64,000 nt of DNA from Ruminococcus sp. (GTDB lineage: Bacteria; Bacillota; Clostridia; Oscillospirales; Ruminococcaceae), in the NCBI GenBank assembly GCA_021202895.1, contig JAJQCE010000007.1:31853-95852 (forward strand), written 5' to 3'. Each line of letters starts with the position of its first letter. The first letter of the stretch is position 1. Position numbers and translations under genes: made by a program. The notes below the pieces were generated by a model. That model did not search any database and was not told where the DNA came from. It saw nothing but the letters and a program-made list of their open reading frames with translations. Below are positions 21,956 to 31,510 of the stretch, in pieces.

Positions 21956-23842
21956 TTAAACCATAAGATCGCATACTAAATTTGCAAATTCAACGGGATT
22001 TTCAATGCTGAGTCCCTCAATGAGCCTTGCCTGCGAATAGAGCAGCTTGGTGTAGTCGGCGAGCTTGTCCTTGTCGTCGGCGTAAAGTGCTTTGAGCTTT
22101 TCAAATATCGGGTGTGAAGCGTTTAGCTCAAGGCATTTTTCAGCCTTAACCTCCTTGCCCTCGTTTTGCGGCATTGAATTAAGCACCTTTTCCATCTCAA
22201 TTGTAACCTGACCCTCTGATGAAAGGCATACAGGGTGGCTCTTGAGCTTTGTCGAAAGCTTAACCGCACTAACCTTGTCGCCGAGAGTTTCTTTCATAAA
22301 GTCAAACATTTCCTTGCTTTCCTCTGAGGTTTTCTTGTTTTCTTCCTTTTCCTCATCGGTTTCAAAGTCTGCGTCTCCATCGGTGATTGACTTAAAAGGC
22401 TTGTCCTTGTAATTCATCATAACCTTAATCGCAAACTCGTCAACGTCCTGAGTGAAGTAGAGAATTTCATAGCCCTTTTCCTTGACCTTTTCAAATACCG
22501 GCAGCATTTCAATTTTCGTCTGTGATTCGCCGCAGGCATAGTAGATGCTTTCCTGCCCCTCTTTCATTCTGTCAACGTATTCTGCAAGCGTAGTTCTCTT
22601 TTCATCGTTAAATGACGAGGGGAACATCAGCAGATCCTCAAGCGTGTCCTTTGCGCTGCCGTAGCTCTGGTAAATTCCAAACTTAAATTGCAGTCCGAAA
22701 GCGTCATAGAACTTTTCATACTGCTCGCGGTCGTCCTTGAGCATTTTGGCAAGAGTGTTTTTAATCGAACGCTCAATGTTTTTCGCTATAATTTTAAGCT
22801 GTCTGTCGTGCTGAAGCATTTCACGGGAAATGTTGAGCGAGAGATCCTCTGAATCGACAAGACCCTTTACAAAGCTGAAATAGTCAGGAACTAAATCCGC
22901 ACACTTTTCCATAATCATCACGCCGCTTGAATAAAGCTGCAAGCCCTTTTCGTAGTCCTTTGAATAGTAGTCAAACGGAGCGTGAGAGGGGATGTAGAGA
23001 AGCGCATCGTATGTCGCAGTCCCCTCGTTTTTGGAGTGAATGTGGGTAATCGGCGGCATATAGTCCATAAACTTTTCGGTGTAGAAGTTGTTGTACTCCT
23101 CGTCGGTAAGCTCGTTCTTGTTCTTTTTCCAGAGCGGGGTCATAGAGTTTATAGTTTCGTTGACAATATGCTTTTCGGGCTCTGCGTTTTCGTCCTCTGG
23201 ATAATGGGTGTGTTCAACGTCCATCTTTATAGGGAAGCGAATGTAGTCGGAATATTTCTTGACAAGCGTCTGAAGCTGGTACTGGTCAAGATAGCGGCTG
23301 TATTTCTCATCGTCCATATCGTCCTTTAGCGTTAATATAACGTCAGTACCAACGCTCTCCTTTTCGCACTCCTCAATCGTGTAGCCGTCAACGCCGTTAG
23401 AAGACCATTTGTATGCCTTGTCGCTGCCAAAAGGCTTTGTGATAACTGTAACCTCCTTTGACACCATAAAGGTTGAGTAGAAGCCTACTCCGAACTGCCC
23501 GATAATGTCAATGTCGTCCGCCTCGTTGTCGTTTTTAAACGCAAGCGAACCGCTGTTAGCGATAGTCCCCAGACAGCTGTCGAGATCCTCCTCGTTCATA
23601 CCGATTCCGTTGTCTGAAATGGTAAGCGTGCCTGCCTCCTTGTCGGGAACAATCTGAATTTCAAAATCGTCCTTGCCCATTCCTACAGAGGTGTCGGTAA
23701 GCGATTTGAAATATAGCTTGTCTATAGCGTCGCTTGCGTTTGAAATTACCTCTCTTAAAAATATCTCCTTGTGCGTGTAAATCGAATTGATCATCATGTC
23801 CAAAAGACGCTTGGATTCCGCCTTGAACTCTCTTGTTTCCAT
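21956..23842 (-). CDS. htpG: Molecular chaperone HtpG (Hsp90)
   Basis: [68 protein letters not shown]. Confidence 0.97.
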   Translation of the reverse strand: METREFKAESKRLLDMMINSIYTHKEIFLREVISNASDAIDKLYFKSLTDTSVGMGKDDFEIQIVPDKEAGTLTISDNGIGMNEEDLDSCLGTIANSGSLAFKNDNEADDIDIIGQFGVGFYSTFMVSKEVTVITKPFGSDKAYKWSSNGVDGYTIEECEKESVGTDVILTLKDDMDDEKYSRYLDQYQLQTLVKKYSDYIRFPIKMDVEHTHYPEDENAEPEKHIVNETINSMTPLWKKNKNELTDEEYNNFYTEKFMDYMPPITHIHSKNEGTATYDALLYIPSHAPFDYYSKDYEKGLQLYSSGVMIMEKCADLVPDYFSFVKGLVDSEDLSLNISREMLQHDRQLKIIAKNIERSIKNTLAKMLKDDREQYEKFYDAFGLQFKFGIYQSYGSAKDTLEDLLMFPSSFNDEKRTTLAEYVDRMKEGQESIYYACGESQTKIEMLPVFEKVKEKGYEILYFTQDVDEFAIKVMMNYKDKPFKSITDGDADFETDEEKEENKKTSEESKEMFDFMKETLGDKVSAVKLSTKLKSHPVCLSSEGQVTIEMEKVLNSMPQNEGKEVKAEKCLELNASHPIFEKLKALYADDKDKLADYTKLLYSQARLIEGLSIENPVEFANLVCDLMV

Positions 23843-23890
23843 AACTAATTACCTCCAAAATGAAATTTACTCTTGTTAGAATCATCATTT

Positions 23891-23917
23891 TTAGCACTCT
23901 TAACACTAGAGTGCTAA
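23891..23917. promoter_or_regulatory. CIRCE operator (HrcA binding site) upstream of htpG
   Basis: Exact consensus TTAGCACTC-N9-GAGTGCTAA. Confidence 0.95.
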
Positions 23918-23928
23918 ATCTATATATT

Positions 23929-23957
23929 ATTATACACTTGCCTTTTAAAAATTGCAA
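23929..23957 (-). promoter_or_regulatory. Predicted sigma-A promoter of htpG
   Basis: Minus strand TTGCAA-N17-TATAAT; CIRCE lies at the predicted start site. Confidence 0.7.
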
Positions 23958-24020
23958 GTGATGTAACACAATCAGTCGTTTTTGTTTACAATTTATTATT
24001 ATTTATCTTGCCAAATTGAT

Positions 24021-24049
24021 TTGTGTTTTGTGAGATATTATGATATAAT
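24021..24049 (+). promoter_or_regulatory. Predicted promoter of metF
   Basis: TTGTGT-N17-TATAAT. Confidence 0.55.
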
Positions 24050-24161
24050 AAATATATAGTGTTATGTTGCTCTGCTTGCGCTCTAAATAAGTATATAGAT
24101 ATATCGTACCGACTTTGTCGCTGTTTATGCGGGGCAAGCTTTATGAAAGGATAGATTTAAA

Positions 24162-25025
24162 ATGCAGATGAAGGGTCTGTTTAATAATGGACACACAACT
24201 TTTTCAATAGAGATTTTTCCGCCTAAAAAGCCAGGAACAATTGAAGATGTATATACCACGCTTGACGGATTGTCGAATATAAATCCCAGCTTTATAAGCT
24301 GTACATACGGAGCAGGTGGAAATTCTGGCGATGCGACTACTATTGATATTTGTTCGATAATTAAGGAAAAGTACGGGATTTTGCCGATAGCTCACCTTAC
24401 CTGTGTCGGCAATACAAAGGAAACGATAGATGAGGCGATAAGAAAGCTTGACGAGGCGTCGATTACTAATGTTTTGGCTTTAAGGGGCGATATAAGCGAG
24501 AGAGCAGGCTTAAGCGAGGACTTTAAGCACGCTTCGGATCTGATAGTTTATCTCAAGGAGAAAGCTCCGCAGCTTAATATTTCAGCCGCCTGTTATCCGG
24601 AGGTTCACCCCGACAGCGAATCGGTTGTTTCTGATATACTCTATATGAAGCAAAAAGAGGAGTGCGGAGCGGAGCATTTTATGTCGCAGCTTTTCTTTGA
24701 CAACGAGGATTTCTACAGCTTTTGGGAGAAAACGCAGATTGCAGGGATTAAAAGCCCGATAGAGGCAGGGATTATGCCTGTTACAAGCAAGGCGGGGATT
24801 TTGAGAATGGTGTCGATGTGCGGCGCAAGTATACCTAAGAAGCTTTCGAGGATACTTAACAAGTACGAGAACAATCCGCAGGCTTTTTCGGATGCCTGTA
24901 TAGCTTATGCGATAGATCAGATTTCGGATCTTGTTGCAAACGATGTTGACGGTATACATTTGTATTCGATGAATAAGCCTGAAGCTGCACAGAGAATATA
25001 TAACGCAGTTAAGAATCTTTTGTAA
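24162..25025 (+). CDS. metF: Methylenetetrahydrofolate reductase
   Basis: FSIEIFPPKKPGTIEDVYTTLDGLSNINPSFISCTYGAGG; IAHLTCVGNTKETI; NVLALRGD. Confidence 0.93.
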   Translation: MQMKGLFNNGHTTFSIEIFPPKKPGTIEDVYTTLDGLSNINPSFISCTYGAGGNSGDATTIDICSIIKEKYGILPIAHLTCVGNTKETIDEAIRKLDEASITNVLALRGDISERAGLSEDFKHASDLIVYLKEKAPQLNISAACYPEVHPDSESVVSDILYMKQKEECGAEHFMSQLFFDNEDFYSFWEKTQIAGIKSPIEAGIMPVTSKAGILRMVSMCGASIPKKLSRILNKYENNPQAFSDACIAYAIDQISDLVANDVDGIHLYSMNKPEAAQRIYNAVKNLL

Positions 25026-25051
25026 GTAACATTTTTTTAAGAAAGGAAACC

Positions 25052-26146
25052 ATGGATAATTTTAACGGATATGCAAGCGGAAGCTTTAACTATAATCCGA
25101 ATGATGATTACGAATTTCAGCGCAGAGAGGCACAGAGGCAGGAAGCCTGCAAGGCTGAAAGAAGGAAGCTGTTTAAAAACGCATCCTTTTTAGGTGTGCT
25201 GCTGATACTCTATAATGTATTTAACTACGTCTATCTCTACCTCTTTTACATTCTGACATATGTAAAATATCACGGCGGATTTACGCTTGACATCAGTGAG
25301 GTTACAAGCTATCTTGTTGGTGAGCAGGCGGAGCTTGTCAGCTCGTCGGCGTATTCTATGACGGCGAATTTGTTTTTGGTGCTGATGAGCCTTGTGACAA
25401 TACTTATTATAGCGCAGTGCTTTATGAGAATTGGCATAATGGATATGCTCATGCCGTATAAGCATTGCTTTAAGCAGGGAGCTAAATGGATGCCTGCCTG
25501 CCTGTTTATAAACGTGGTACTCAGTATAATAGTCGGAATAGTCGTTGAAATGTTTGAAGAGAGCGGAGTGACGGTACCTGAATCGGATTTCACAATAACC
25601 GAGCAGACTACCTATGCGGTGGTTATTCAGCTTATTTACGTCTGCATAGCAGGACCGATTGTCGAGGAGGTTATTTACAGAGGCTTGGTTATCAAGCTTT
25701 TAGCGCCATATGGCAAGGGGATAGCGATATTCTTTTCAGCGCTCTCATTCGGACTAATGCACGGCAACGTTTCGCAGGCAATACCTGCATTTTGCGGCGG
25801 ACTTGTCTATGCGATGGTGGCGGTTAAGTATAACAGCATAGTTCCGACCATTGTCATACATTTTCTAAACAATCTGCTTGCGAGTATAACCGATATAGGC
25901 GATGTGTTTAACTTTGACGGAGCGTATACTATTTATAACATCTGTACAATTGCGGTAATGATTGCAGGGCTGTATGTTATTATGGTTAATCTTGATGAGC
26001 TTAAAAACGACATAAAGAAAAGCGAGCCTGTCTGCGCTCTGCCGTCTGGAGCAAGAACTAAGGCTTTGTATACAAACATATTTGTGATAATATATCTGCT
26101 CATGCTTGTGTGGAGCTTTGTTGAGAGCTTCATTTATTACAACTAG
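25052..26146 (+). CDS. CPBP family intramembrane metalloprotease
   Basis: Multi-TM; motifs AGPIVEEVIYRGLV, FGLMHGN, HFLNNLLA. Confidence 0.85.
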   Translation: MDNFNGYASGSFNYNPNDDYEFQRREAQRQEACKAERRKLFKNASFLGVLLILYNVFNYVYLYLFYILTYVKYHGGFTLDISEVTSYLVGEQAELVSSSAYSMTANLFLVLMSLVTILIIAQCFMRIGIMDMLMPYKHCFKQGAKWMPACLFINVVLSIIVGIVVEMFEESGVTVPESDFTITEQTTYAVVIQLIYVCIAGPIVEEVIYRGLVIKLLAPYGKGIAIFFSALSFGLMHGNVSQAIPAFCGGLVYAMVAVKYNSIVPTIVIHFLNNLLASITDIGDVFNFDGAYTIYNICTIAVMIAGLYVIMVNLDELKNDIKKSEPVCALPSGARTKALYTNIFVIIYLLMLVWSFVESFIYYN

Positions 26147-26157
26147 GGGGACTAAGA

Positions 26158-26766
26158 ATGGATTTTCAGCTTCCGATTGGAATCTATATAGAAAATACAG
26201 ACGGCTTGTGCAATGCGTATGAGCGAAAATCAGGAGAGCTTTCTGCGGTTTTGAGTGCAGAGCTTCTGGAGGATTTTCTTTACAGCTATTTAAAGCTGAT
26301 AGATGAGCCGATATTCTTTTTCCTGGAGCTGCCGTGTAGTGATACGGAGGAAAAGGAGCTTGGAGAAACGGACGGATACCATTACAAGCTCTACTATCTT
26401 GACAACTGCACACGTGAGGTCGCAGGAGCGATTCTTAAGTGCTACGGTTCTATGCTTGTAAACGATGGGCTTTGCCGCTTCGGATTTGGTTCAAACGACA
26501 GCGATGACGAGGTCTACATTCAAAGCTACAAGGTTATAGGTGTTTTCAGTGAAAGCGAGAGCGTGCTTGACAAGACTGCGGCAGTGCTTGAGCGTCTGGG
26601 TGCAGTTAAAAAGGAGAGTATTGTTACGCCTTGGGATTTGCTTAGCAAGGACAATGTTGGAGAGTGTGTCTGCATTGACGAGGAAGGCTTTGCGGTGTAC
26701 GATATTCCGAAGCTTCTTGAAGAAGTGGGAATGTACTTTGACAAAATAGTAAGCGATAGCTTGTAA
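26158..26766 (+). CDS. Hypothetical protein
   Basis: Clean 202-aa ORF, RBS upstream, co-oriented with cdaA; no family recognised. Confidence 0.7.
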   Translation: MDFQLPIGIYIENTDGLCNAYERKSGELSAVLSAELLEDFLYSYLKLIDEPIFFFLELPCSDTEEKELGETDGYHYKLYYLDNCTREVAGAILKCYGSMLVNDGLCRFGFGSNDSDDEVYIQSYKVIGVFSESESVLDKTAAVLERLGAVKKESIVTPWDLLSKDNVGECVCIDEEGFAVYDIPKLLEEVGMYFDKIVSDSL

Positions 26767-26797
26767 CTAAAAATAAGTGAAAGGAGCGTGAGGGAAA

Positions 26798-27688
26798 ATG
26801 CTTGATACGATAAGCAGCTTTGGCGATTTGCTTGATTCAATATGGGGCGTGTTTATTTCTATAGGCTTAAACGATATAGTTGACATAGTTATTTTGTCGT
26901 TTATTATTTATCATGCGATAAAGCTGATAAGAGAAACCCGTGCGCTTCAGCTTGTTCAGGGTATTTTACTGCTGGTTGTTTTCTACCTCATCGCAATGTT
27001 TTTCGAGCTTCAGACTATACGCTATATTCTTAAAATGCTGTTCCAGTGGGGAATAGTAGCGGTTGTTATACTTTTCCAGCCGGAGCTTAGGCGAATTATC
27101 GAAAAGCTTGGACGAACGCAGATTACAGACTTGGCTTTTGTACCGAGTACGGACAATGGCAATGCGGAGGAGCTTTGGTCTGAGGCAATCGACGCTATTT
27201 GTCAGGCGGCTCAGGAGCTTGCTTCCACCTGCACGGGTGCGCTGATTATCTGTGAGAGAAAGGTGCGCTTAGGCGAGCAGATCGCAACGGGAACTGTACT
27301 TGACTGCACGCCTAGTGCGGCGGTCTTTGGTAATATATTTTATCCGAACACACCGCTTCATGACGGTGCGGTTATAATGCGAGACGGCAAGATTTTAGCG
27401 GCAGGCTGCTTTTTGCCGAAGCCGCAGAAGGAGGAGCTTATCGCAAAGCAGCTAGGCTCGCGGCACAGAGCTGCAATAGGAATGAGCGAGAACAGCGATG
27501 CGATAGTTATAGTTGTCAGCGAGGAAACGGGAACAATTTCAGTTGCGGAGAACGGAGAGCTTACAAGGGGCTTTTCAAAGGACAGCCTTGCGAAGCTTTT
27601 GAGAAAGCGGCTGATTCCTGAAGCACAGACGCAGGGAGCTCCGACAGGATTTGCGGGGAGGGTGATTTCTAAATGGAAAAAACAATAG
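26798..27688 (+). CDS. cdaA: Diadenylate cyclase CdaA
   Basis: N-terminal TMs; DAC motifs PLHDGAVIMRDGKILAAGCFLP and LGSRHRAAIGMSENSDAIVIVVSEETGTISVAENG. Confidence 0.95.
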   Translation: MLDTISSFGDLLDSIWGVFISIGLNDIVDIVILSFIIYHAIKLIRETRALQLVQGILLLVVFYLIAMFFELQTIRYILKMLFQWGIVAVVILFQPELRRIIEKLGRTQITDLAFVPSTDNGNAEELWSEAIDAICQAAQELASTCTGALIICERKVRLGEQIATGTVLDCTPSAAVFGNIFYPNTPLHDGAVIMRDGKILAAGCFLPKPQKEELIAKQLGSRHRAAIGMSENSDAIVIVVSEETGTISVAENGELTRGFSKDSLAKLLRKRLIPEAQTQGAPTGFAGRVISKWKKQ

Positions 27689-29007
27689 AAAAAAAGAATC
27701 GCCATATCTGCCGCAAGGGAGATCCACTGTCTGATTTCGTGCTTAAAATTCTTGCGGTGATTATAGCGGTTATAATATGGTTTTCGCTGTCAATTACTCA
27801 GTATCCGACTGTGAACAAGACGATAACTCAGGTGCCTGTTGACTTTTCGATGAGCGGAACTACTGCTGAAAGCAAGGGACTTAGCGCAATTGGCTATCAG
27901 GATATAACGGTTGACGTTGAGATTCAGGGAATGAACTATGAAATTGGCACCTATACCGAAAACGACCTTACGGCAACGGTTAATCTTGATTCGGTTACAA
28001 AAGAGGGAACCTATGACCTTGAGATTTCTGTTAAATCCTCTCACACCACTGACCAGTGTACGATAATTTCCGTCACTCCTGATACAGTGGAGGTTCAGTT
28101 TGACTTTATTGAAACGACAAGTATTCCTGTTACGTCAGTTGCTCCGAATGTCAGTGCGGAGGAGGGCTACACGCTGATGGAAACCTCCGTTTCGCCGAGC
28201 GAGATTGAAATTGAGGGCGCAGAAAACGACCTTGAGGAGATAGATAAGGTTGTTGCGGTTTACAACAATACGATGACAATTGCAGAGGACACTACTGTCA
28301 CGGCTGATTCGCTTGTTTTCTATGACGCAGACGACAACATTCTCGATTCGTCCGCATATACGCTGGAGGATGACGACGTGGATTTGACTTTTGTTGTGTA
28401 TAAAAAGGTTACGGCAATGTTCGAGGTGGACTTTACCGATACGCCGCCTGGCTTTGATGTTGATTCGCTGCCGTATACATTGTCGCAGGAGAGCTTGCAG
28501 ATTATAAGCTCGCAGCTTGACGATCCTGCCGAAAAGACGGTTAAGCTTAATTCGATTGCACTGTACGAGGTGACAAGAGGCAAGACCTTTATCACGCAGG
28601 TGGATTCACTTCTTAGCGCAAGTGAGGTGAACCAGTCCGGAGTTGAGCAGATTGAGGTAAGCTTTGATTTCAGCGACTACGACCAAAAGACGTTTACGCT
28701 TACTGAGGACGACATTACCTTTGTAAATTCTCCGTCAGGCAAGACGGTGACGCTTGACAATGAGCAGATTTCAAATGTTACGATTTTCGGACCGTCGGAC
28801 GTGATTGACGAGATGGAAGACTCCGACCTGACGGCTGAAATTGACCTAAGCGATGTTTCAGTGAACGGCTCTGCTTCCTATGAGGTGGTTATCTACTCAA
28901 AAAGGTACAATAACGTTTGGAATATCGGCACGAGAGAAGCCGTGGTGACTGTTGCTGACGAGGTTGAAAGCGAGGACGATAGTGACGAAAGCAGCGAAAG
29001 CGAATAA
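27673..29007 (+). CDS. cdaR: YbbR-domain protein, CdaA regulator
   Basis: N-terminal TM (LAVIIAVIIWFSLSI), YbbR-like repeats, overlaps the cdaA end. Confidence 0.9.
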   Translation: MEKTIEKKNRHICRKGDPLSDFVLKILAVIIAVIIWFSLSITQYPTVNKTITQVPVDFSMSGTTAESKGLSAIGYQDITVDVEIQGMNYEIGTYTENDLTATVNLDSVTKEGTYDLEISVKSSHTTDQCTIISVTPDTVEVQFDFIETTSIPVTSVAPNVSAEEGYTLMETSVSPSEIEIEGAENDLEEIDKVVAVYNNTMTIAEDTTVTADSLVFYDADDNILDSSAYTLEDDDVDLTFVVYKKVTAMFEVDFTDTPPGFDVDSLPYTLSQESLQIISSQLDDPAEKTVKLNSIALYEVTRGKTFITQVDSLLSASEVNQSGVEQIEVSFDFSDYDQKTFTLTEDDITFVNSPSGKTVTLDNEQISNVTIFGPSDVIDEMEDSDLTAEIDLSDVSVNGSASYEVVIYSKRYNNVWNIGTREAVVTVADEVESEDDSDESSESE

Positions 29008-29680
29008 CGAAGTAACGTTTGAGGTAATAGCGCACATTCACAGCGACTTTAAAAGCAAATTCGGTGCGCCAAGACAGAGCGGACTTGTCGAGGAGCTTTC
29101 AGCGCAGATTGTCTTTGAGCCGAGGTTTTCCTCCGAGCTTCCCTTTAGGGGAATTGAGCAGTATTCGCACCTGTGGCTTGTGTGGCAGTTTTCGCTCTCT
29201 GACGCTTCAAAATCGCTTACCGTGCGCCCTCCAAGACTTGGCGGAAATAAGCGCATGGGAGTTTTCGCAACCCGCTCGCCGTTTCGCCCTAACCCTATCG
29301 GGCTTTCCTGCGTCAGACTTAAGGCTGTTAGCTTTGATGAGCGGCTGGGAACGGTGCTTGAGGTGAGCGGTGCGGACTTGATTGACGGCACGCCGATTCT
29401 TGACATTAAGCCTTATATAAAGTACACAGATTGCAGAGAGGACGCTGTCAGCGGTTTTGCTAGAAAACCGACACAAATTAAGGTTGAAGCGCCTGACAAG
29501 CTACTTGAACGTGTGAGCGAGGACAAGAGAGCGGCACTGCTCAGGGTGCTTGCCTTAGATCCAAGACCTGCGTATCATGACGATCCGAATCGCATTTACG
29601 GCTTTGGCTTCGCTGATTACGAGGTGAAATTTAAGGTAGACGGCGAGTTGCTCACTGTAGTTGACATTAAAATAGATTAA
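28982..29680 (+). CDS. trmO: TrmO/TsaA-family tRNA (N6-threonylcarbamoyladenosine(37)-N6)-methyltransferase
   Basis: FEVIAHIHSDFKSKFGAPRQSGLV...ATRSPFRPNPIGLSCVRL...DLIDGTPILDIKPYIKYTD. GTG start at 28982 inferred. Confidence 0.88.
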   Translation: MTKAAKANNEVTFEVIAHIHSDFKSKFGAPRQSGLVEELSAQIVFEPRFSSELPFRGIEQYSHLWLVWQFSLSDASKSLTVRPPRLGGNKRMGVFATRSPFRPNPIGLSCVRLKAVSFDERLGTVLEVSGADLIDGTPILDIKPYIKYTDCREDAVSGFARKPTQIKVEAPDKLLERVSEDKRAALLRVLALDPRPAYHDDPNRIYGFGFADYEVKFKVDGELLTVVDIKID

Positions 29681-29708
29681 AGCGATTGGTTTCCCAGTCG
29701 CTTTTTTG
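29681..29708 (+). terminator. Intrinsic terminator after trmO
   Basis: AGCGATTGG-ttt-CCCAGTCGCT then TTTTTTG. Confidence 0.85.
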
Positions 29709-29793
29709 TTTTGCAAACCTTAAAAAAATTGGTGGTTTTGCACTAATATTTACTTTAAATTTTGTGAAAAGATACGAAAATAATAATTTTGTG

Positions 29794-29822
29794 TTGACAA
29801 AAGCAAATATCTATGTTATAAT
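29794..29822 (+). promoter_or_regulatory. Consensus sigma-A promoter of the secreted-peptide operon
   Basis: Exact TTGACA-N17-TATAAT. Confidence 0.9.
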
Positions 29823-29852
29823 CTAATATATCAGGTATAACTGATATATTAG
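29823..29852. promoter_or_regulatory. Perfect 12-bp inverted repeat overlapping the predicted TSS (candidate operator or 5' mRNA hairpin)
   Basis: CTAATATATCAG-GTATAA-CTGATATATTAG immediately after the -10 box. Confidence 0.8.
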
Positions 29853-29877
29853 AAATATTTTTAAGGAGTTGATTTAA

Positions 29878-30261
29878 ATTAAAATCAAAAAAATGTTAGT
29901 AGCTGTGTCAACAGCAATAGTAATGGGAGTAAGCATGATGAGTATGGGAACTAGTGCCTATTCAGGCACTATCAGTCTGCGTTATGTATCAGGTGCATCA
30001 TCAAGCAACAAACTCACCAATTCTTGGACGTATTATACAACTAAAACGACGCAAACTATGACAATCTCATCACTTAGAAAAACCAGTTCATCTTCGGGGT
30101 ACACTGTTTTTAATCCAATGGGGATTTCTGGCAGTTCGACTTCAGCAGCTACATTTACAAAGTCAGGAGTTAAAACAGGTGTTCAAATAACAGCAAATGC
30201 TAAGTTGACGAACTATGCATCTTCTTCATATGTTTACGCTTCTGGTTCGGTTTCAGGATGA
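29878..30261 (+). CDS. Small secreted cationic Ser/Thr-rich peptide; apparent ATT start
   Basis: (M)KIKKMLVAVSTAIVMGVSMMSMGTSAYSGTISLRYVSG...; signal peptide; AAGGAG 9 nt before ATT at 29878. No D/E or Cys in the predicted mature peptide. Confidence 0.75.
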   Translation: MKIKKMLVAVSTAIVMGVSMMSMGTSAYSGTISLRYVSGASSSNKLTNSWTYYTTKTTQTMTISSLRKTSSSSGYTVFNPMGISGSSTSAATFTKSGVKTGVQITANAKLTNYASSSYVYASGSVSG

Positions 30262-30274
30262 TAAAGGAGTTTTT

Positions 30275-31468
30275 ATGAAAAAACCACTTCTTCTAGCAGC
30301 TTCACTTTTGCTTCTGACCTCCTGCGCTAGGTCTGACGTAGCTTCAAGCAACGAGAGCGAAGAAGAAGCCCTGAACGTTGAGCTTATCAGCGTTGACGAG
30401 CTTGCCGACGATGTGGAAGCTGCACTTAAAAAAACTCCGAGCAATTTTGTTTTGTCAAATTACATAAATGTTGAGCTGCCCGATGAGTATTACGAATGTG
30501 ATTTTCAACAGATTTCAGGTTTTGATGAAAATTATGAATCAATTTTTAGCTCGTTTTTTGACGAGGAAGTTTACAAGGACGCAGAGATAGTTCATGAAAC
30601 AACTATTGACGCTATGACCTCATATTCCTTTGAAAATGACGGTGATTTCTGCTGTGTGGGTGATAATGGATTTGTTGCCTTTTATTATTCCTCAGTGGAT
30701 GGCAGTCCTTTTGAAACCGGAATCAGAGCGGATATTTTTCATACTGACAGAGCCGATGCAGATTTAGACTATACATGGGTAACAAAGGATAACCGTATTA
30801 CCTTACGAGAGGTAGTTGAAAATGCGCAGACTTGGTTTGATGAAAGATATGCGCAGTTTGAACCTGATTATCAAATTTCAGTCAAGACGGTGGTTGCGAG
30901 AAAGCCTGACGAGGAAAGCAGCTACAGCGATTTTTATTATCAGGTTTTTGCCGAGAAAAAATACAAGGGCGTTGCGCTTGACAGCCTTATTCCGATGTAC
31001 AATGACGATTCAGATTTATTAAAATATCAAACCTACAGAGTTTGCCTATGGCTTGATATATACGGCGACGTACTCTGCATGACAAACGGCACAGGAATGA
31101 TAACGCCCACTGATGAAGAGAAGCTTACTGAAATTGTTTCGCTCTCAAGTGCAATTGACTATATCGAGGAAACATTTACCGATTTTGAAACTTCTCTTAC
31201 AATTAACGACATCAATTTAAAATACACCCTTTCACCGTCATACAACCCTAATCCTGATACCGATGCGGGCGAATACGATTCCGCTTACAAGGCGGGAAAC
31301 GAGGTTGACGGCAATCTTGTCTGGGAATTTGTAATAGACCTAGCGGATAATGAATTTTCCTTTGGCATCGATAACGACAGCTACGGCAATATTCAGAGAT
31401 TTATCTACGTTGACGCACAGACGGGAGAGATGGATTTTGAATTTAATGCCAGCAATCTTATACAGTAA
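30275..31468 (+). CDS. Acidic lipoprotein of unknown function
   Basis: MKKPLLLAASLLLLTSCARSD (lipobox LTSC); AAAGGAG RBS; 13 nt after the peptide gene; very D/E-rich. Confidence 0.85.
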   Translation: MKKPLLLAASLLLLTSCARSDVASSNESEEEALNVELISVDELADDVEAALKKTPSNFVLSNYINVELPDEYYECDFQQISGFDENYESIFSSFFDEEVYKDAEIVHETTIDAMTSYSFENDGDFCCVGDNGFVAFYYSSVDGSPFETGIRADIFHTDRADADLDYTWVTKDNRITLREVVENAQTWFDERYAQFEPDYQISVKTVVARKPDEESSYSDFYYQVFAEKKYKGVALDSLIPMYNDDSDLLKYQTYRVCLWLDIYGDVLCMTNGTGMITPTDEEKLTEIVSLSSAIDYIEETFTDFETSLTINDINLKYTLSPSYNPNPDTDAGEYDSAYKAGNEVDGNLVWEFVIDLADNEFSFGIDNDSYGNIQRFIYVDAQTGEMDFEFNASNLIQ

Positions 31469-31480
31469 ACCGACAGCAAA

Positions 31481-31504
31481 AAAACCGCAGAATCCTGCGG
31501 TTTT
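31481..31504. terminator. Bidirectional intrinsic terminator
   Basis: AAAACCGCAG-aatc-CTGCGGTTTT perfect 10-bp stem between convergent genes. Confidence 0.9.
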
Positions 31505-31510
31505 GTTTGT

